Assembly (NCBI GenBank): GCA_013824715.1
Contig: PNOH01000005.1
Coordinates: 1 to 64,000, forward strand
Reading direction: 5' to 3'
Origin: Odoribacter sp.
GTDB taxonomy: Bacteria; Bacteroidota; Bacteroidia; Bacteroidales; Prolixibacteraceae
DNA: 64,000 nucleotides
The notes under the pieces were generated by a model that was not told the origin of the DNA, ran no database searches, and saw nothing but the letters and a program-made list of their open reading frames with translations. Below are positions 62,583 through 64,000 of the stretch, in pieces. The first letter of the stretch is position 1; each line of letters begins with the position of its first letter. Position numbers and translations under genes: made by a program.

Positions 62583-63563
62583 TTATGTTATTGGAAGTGT
62601 TTCTGTTATTTTATTCAATGATTTATTATAAAATTCTAATATAGAACTAATGTAGGGTATATGTATTTGTGCAGATTCATCAAATGAAGTCAAGTTACAA
62701 TTTCCATTTGTTAGAATTTCTTCTACAATGTCTCCAGTAAGTTGGCTCTGAAACAGAACCCTTAGCTGTCTATTTTCCCATCTCCAATCATTTTTAGATA
62801 GAGCCATTCTTATTTCGCCGCTTGTTTCATCTATAATAAAAATAGAATTTTCACCAGTAATTGTTATTACATGTGGCGCATTGGATCCATCACGAGCATT
62901 AATAATAATATCACTTCCATTGCTTTGTTTTCCTTGTAAAATACCAGTAAATTCAATAAAACCAGCTCTTTTACTCATTTGAGAATCATTGTCAAGACAA
63001 GATGAATCAAAAGTGAAATTGTTATTGTCATTTAAGAATGCCAACAAATCTACAAAATGAATTCCGTTGCAGGCTAATCCCCAATTACCTCCAGTTAAAA
63101 GAAATGTTAACTTTTCATTTGGCACAATATTTTTTTTAATTTCAATATAATCGGGGAATACTCTTCTTGGGCAATTTACCCAAGCTTTTATTTTGTTTTC
63201 GTGAAGAATATCTTGAACAAATTTATAGTCCCTAATTTTTTGAAACAGTATTTTTTCAAAAATGATTGTTTTGATATTCTTCTTTGCTACTAATTCCTGA
63301 GTAACAAGTGCTCTTATATTCGAATTAGTCGCAATAATGCATAAATCAATACTTTCATTCAACTCATCAATTGAATTTAAAAATCTAATTGACTTTATGA
63401 ATTCATTATTTTCAACTTGCTCAAATCTCTCTTTTGCTATTGCTAATGACCCTATACTTGGATCAACTACATCAATATTAGTTGCTATATTAATTTTTTT
63501 TAACCCTTGTAAGTGCCGACTTCCTAACTGACCAGCACCAATTAATGCAATATTATACGTCAT
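62583..63563 (-). CDS. Gfo/Idh/MocA-like oxidoreductase
   Basis: 326-aa protein with an N-terminal Rossmann motif NIALIGAGQLGSRHLQGLKK and then TIIFEKILFQKIRDYKFVQD, where the catalytic Lys of the EKP motif is in EKIL. The C-terminal part is less typical (KAWVNCPRRVFPDYIEIKKN). It is adjacent to another oxidoreductase and an SDR, like sets seen in legionaminic/pseudaminic-type sugar loci. Substrate unknown. Confidence 0.72.
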   Translation of the reverse strand: MTYNIALIGAGQLGSRHLQGLKKINIATNIDVVDPSIGSLAIAKERFEQVENNEFIKSIRFLNSIDELNESIDLCIIATNSNIRALVTQELVAKKNIKTIIFEKILFQKIRDYKFVQDILHENKIKAWVNCPRRVFPDYIEIKKNIVPNEKLTFLLTGGNWGLACNGIHFVDLLAFLNDNNNFTFDSSCLDNDSQMSKRAGFIEFTGILQGKQSNGSDIIINARDGSNAPHVITITGENSIFIIDETSGEIRMALSKNDWRWENRQLRVLFQSQLTGDIVEEILTNGNCNLTSFDESAQIHIPYISSILEFYNKSLNKITETLPIT

Positions 63564-63574
63564 GTTTTTTGTAT

Positions 63575-64000
63575 TTATAATGTAAAACCATCATCAACAA
63601 TAACATTCTGACCATTTACAAAAGATGAAAGGTCTGATAGCAAATAAACAAGAGTTCCACTAATATCTGATTTATCAAGCATGCCTTTGTTCAAACTGTG
63701 TGACTTGTACCCTTCTATAAAAAGTGCAGGTTGATTATCGAAAAGTCCTCCAAGGCTGATTGAATTCACCCGAATATTTTTTCCTTTGTAATACTTGGCC
63801 ATGTATTTGGTTAGATGAATTAAAGCTGACTTTATGGCTGCATATTCAACCGGCATTGTCATTGGAGTATTCTCATAAATTTCGAAACGGGGAGCTATTA
63901 CCCCATAAATGGAAGAAATATTTACAATGTTGCCAAATCCTTGTTGAGAAAAGTAGGTTAAGAATTGTTGCGAAGTGAGAAAGTAGCCTCCCAGATTGAG
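63575..64000 (-). CDS. SDR-family oxidoreductase, 5' end outside window
   Basis: The track lists only 95 aa from a Met at 63862, but the frame stays open to the window edge and reads LNLGGYFLTSQQFLTYFSQQ then GFGNIVNISSIYGVIAPRFE, so the gene is cut by the edge. Catalytic Ser is in NISSIYG and the Tyr/Lys pair in VEYAAIKSALIHLTKY; cofactor end YLLSDLSSFVNGQNVIVDDG is typical of SDRs such as PtmA/FabG-like enzymes. It is 11 nt from the oxidoreductase gene and likely belongs to a nonulosonate or unusual sugar set. Confidence 0.82.
   Translation of the reverse strand, partial: LNLGGYFLTSQQFLTYFSQQGFGNIVNISSIYGVIAPRFEIYENTPMTMPVEYAAIKSALIHLTKYMAKYYKGKNIRVNSISLGGLFDNQPALFIEGYKSHSLNKGMLDKSDISGTLVYLLSDLSSFVNGQNVIVDDGFTL

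Overview
The window looks like a chromosomal segment of a Bacteroidetes bacterium, most like Bacteroidales/Marinilabiliales. This rests on gene content read from the protein sequences: a T9SS plug protein (DUF5103), GldE and GldD, a complete Na+-NQR operon, a short-form AMP nucleosidase, the HU/mutY/ssb/gldE/gldD block, a 30-residue COX24-type basic protein, TANNTTTG-like promoter boxes, and no obvious Shine-Dalgarno sequences. I cannot place it to genus.

Region 1 (1-39.8 kb) is mostly core genome in short operons on both strands. It holds a decayed DUF4143 ATPase and a SulP anion transporter, then the amn-holA-rhomboid-gmhB-like-class IV block. Next come yqgE, a DivIC/FtsB-like gene, pruA, a membrane PAS histidine kinase, the T9SS plug and nqrABCDEF with an alpha/beta hydrolase. 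Acylphosphatase plus an aromatic amino acid decarboxylase, an orphan araA, an Skp/OmpH chaperone, proline dehydrogenase, a Tat-exported aldo/keto reductase and a DUF1778-GNAT toxin-antitoxin pair follow. A tRNA-Ser(CGA), a DsbD-like reductase, RNase G, the COX24-type peptide, HU, mutY, ssb, gldE, gldD, a phosphopantetheinyl transferase and zwf complete it. pruA and the proline dehydrogenase together cover proline to glutamate although they are 17 kb apart.

Region 2 (40-64 kb) is one long minus-strand surface-polysaccharide cluster that runs off the right edge. In transcription order it encodes an SDR and two Gfo/Idh/MocA oxidoreductases, a Wzy-like polymerase, a Wzx flippase, a hexapeptide acyltransferase, an IS982 element, a polysialyltransferase-like protein, two GT4 enzymes and a stand-alone FnlB-like reductase. 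Then comes wbuX-wbuY-wbuZ-fnlA-cupin-fnlB-fnlC-wbuB, which matches the E. coli O145-type order for N-acetyl-L-fucosamine and its acetamidino derivative. gmd and fcl (GDP-L-fucose) follow, and the cluster ends with a coiled-coil membrane protein, an epimerase remnant and a WecA/WbpL-like initiating transferase. The upstream part (about 53-64 kb) is visibly more AT-rich than the core.

The most unusual signals are in 42-58 kb. A GxxExxY (PD-(D/E)XK-like) gene sits in a 447-bp unit bounded by near-perfect 27-bp inverted repeats, splitting what would otherwise be a 19-nt gmd-fcl junction. Relatives of those ends, without the gene, fill other junctions of the same operon. Palindromic repeats lie in frame inside fcl (two) and gmd (one). 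The IS982 copy inserted exactly at the first nine bases of a glycosyltransferase gene, and its 9-bp target duplication preserves the start codon. I saw no CRISPR array, prophage or recognised defence island.
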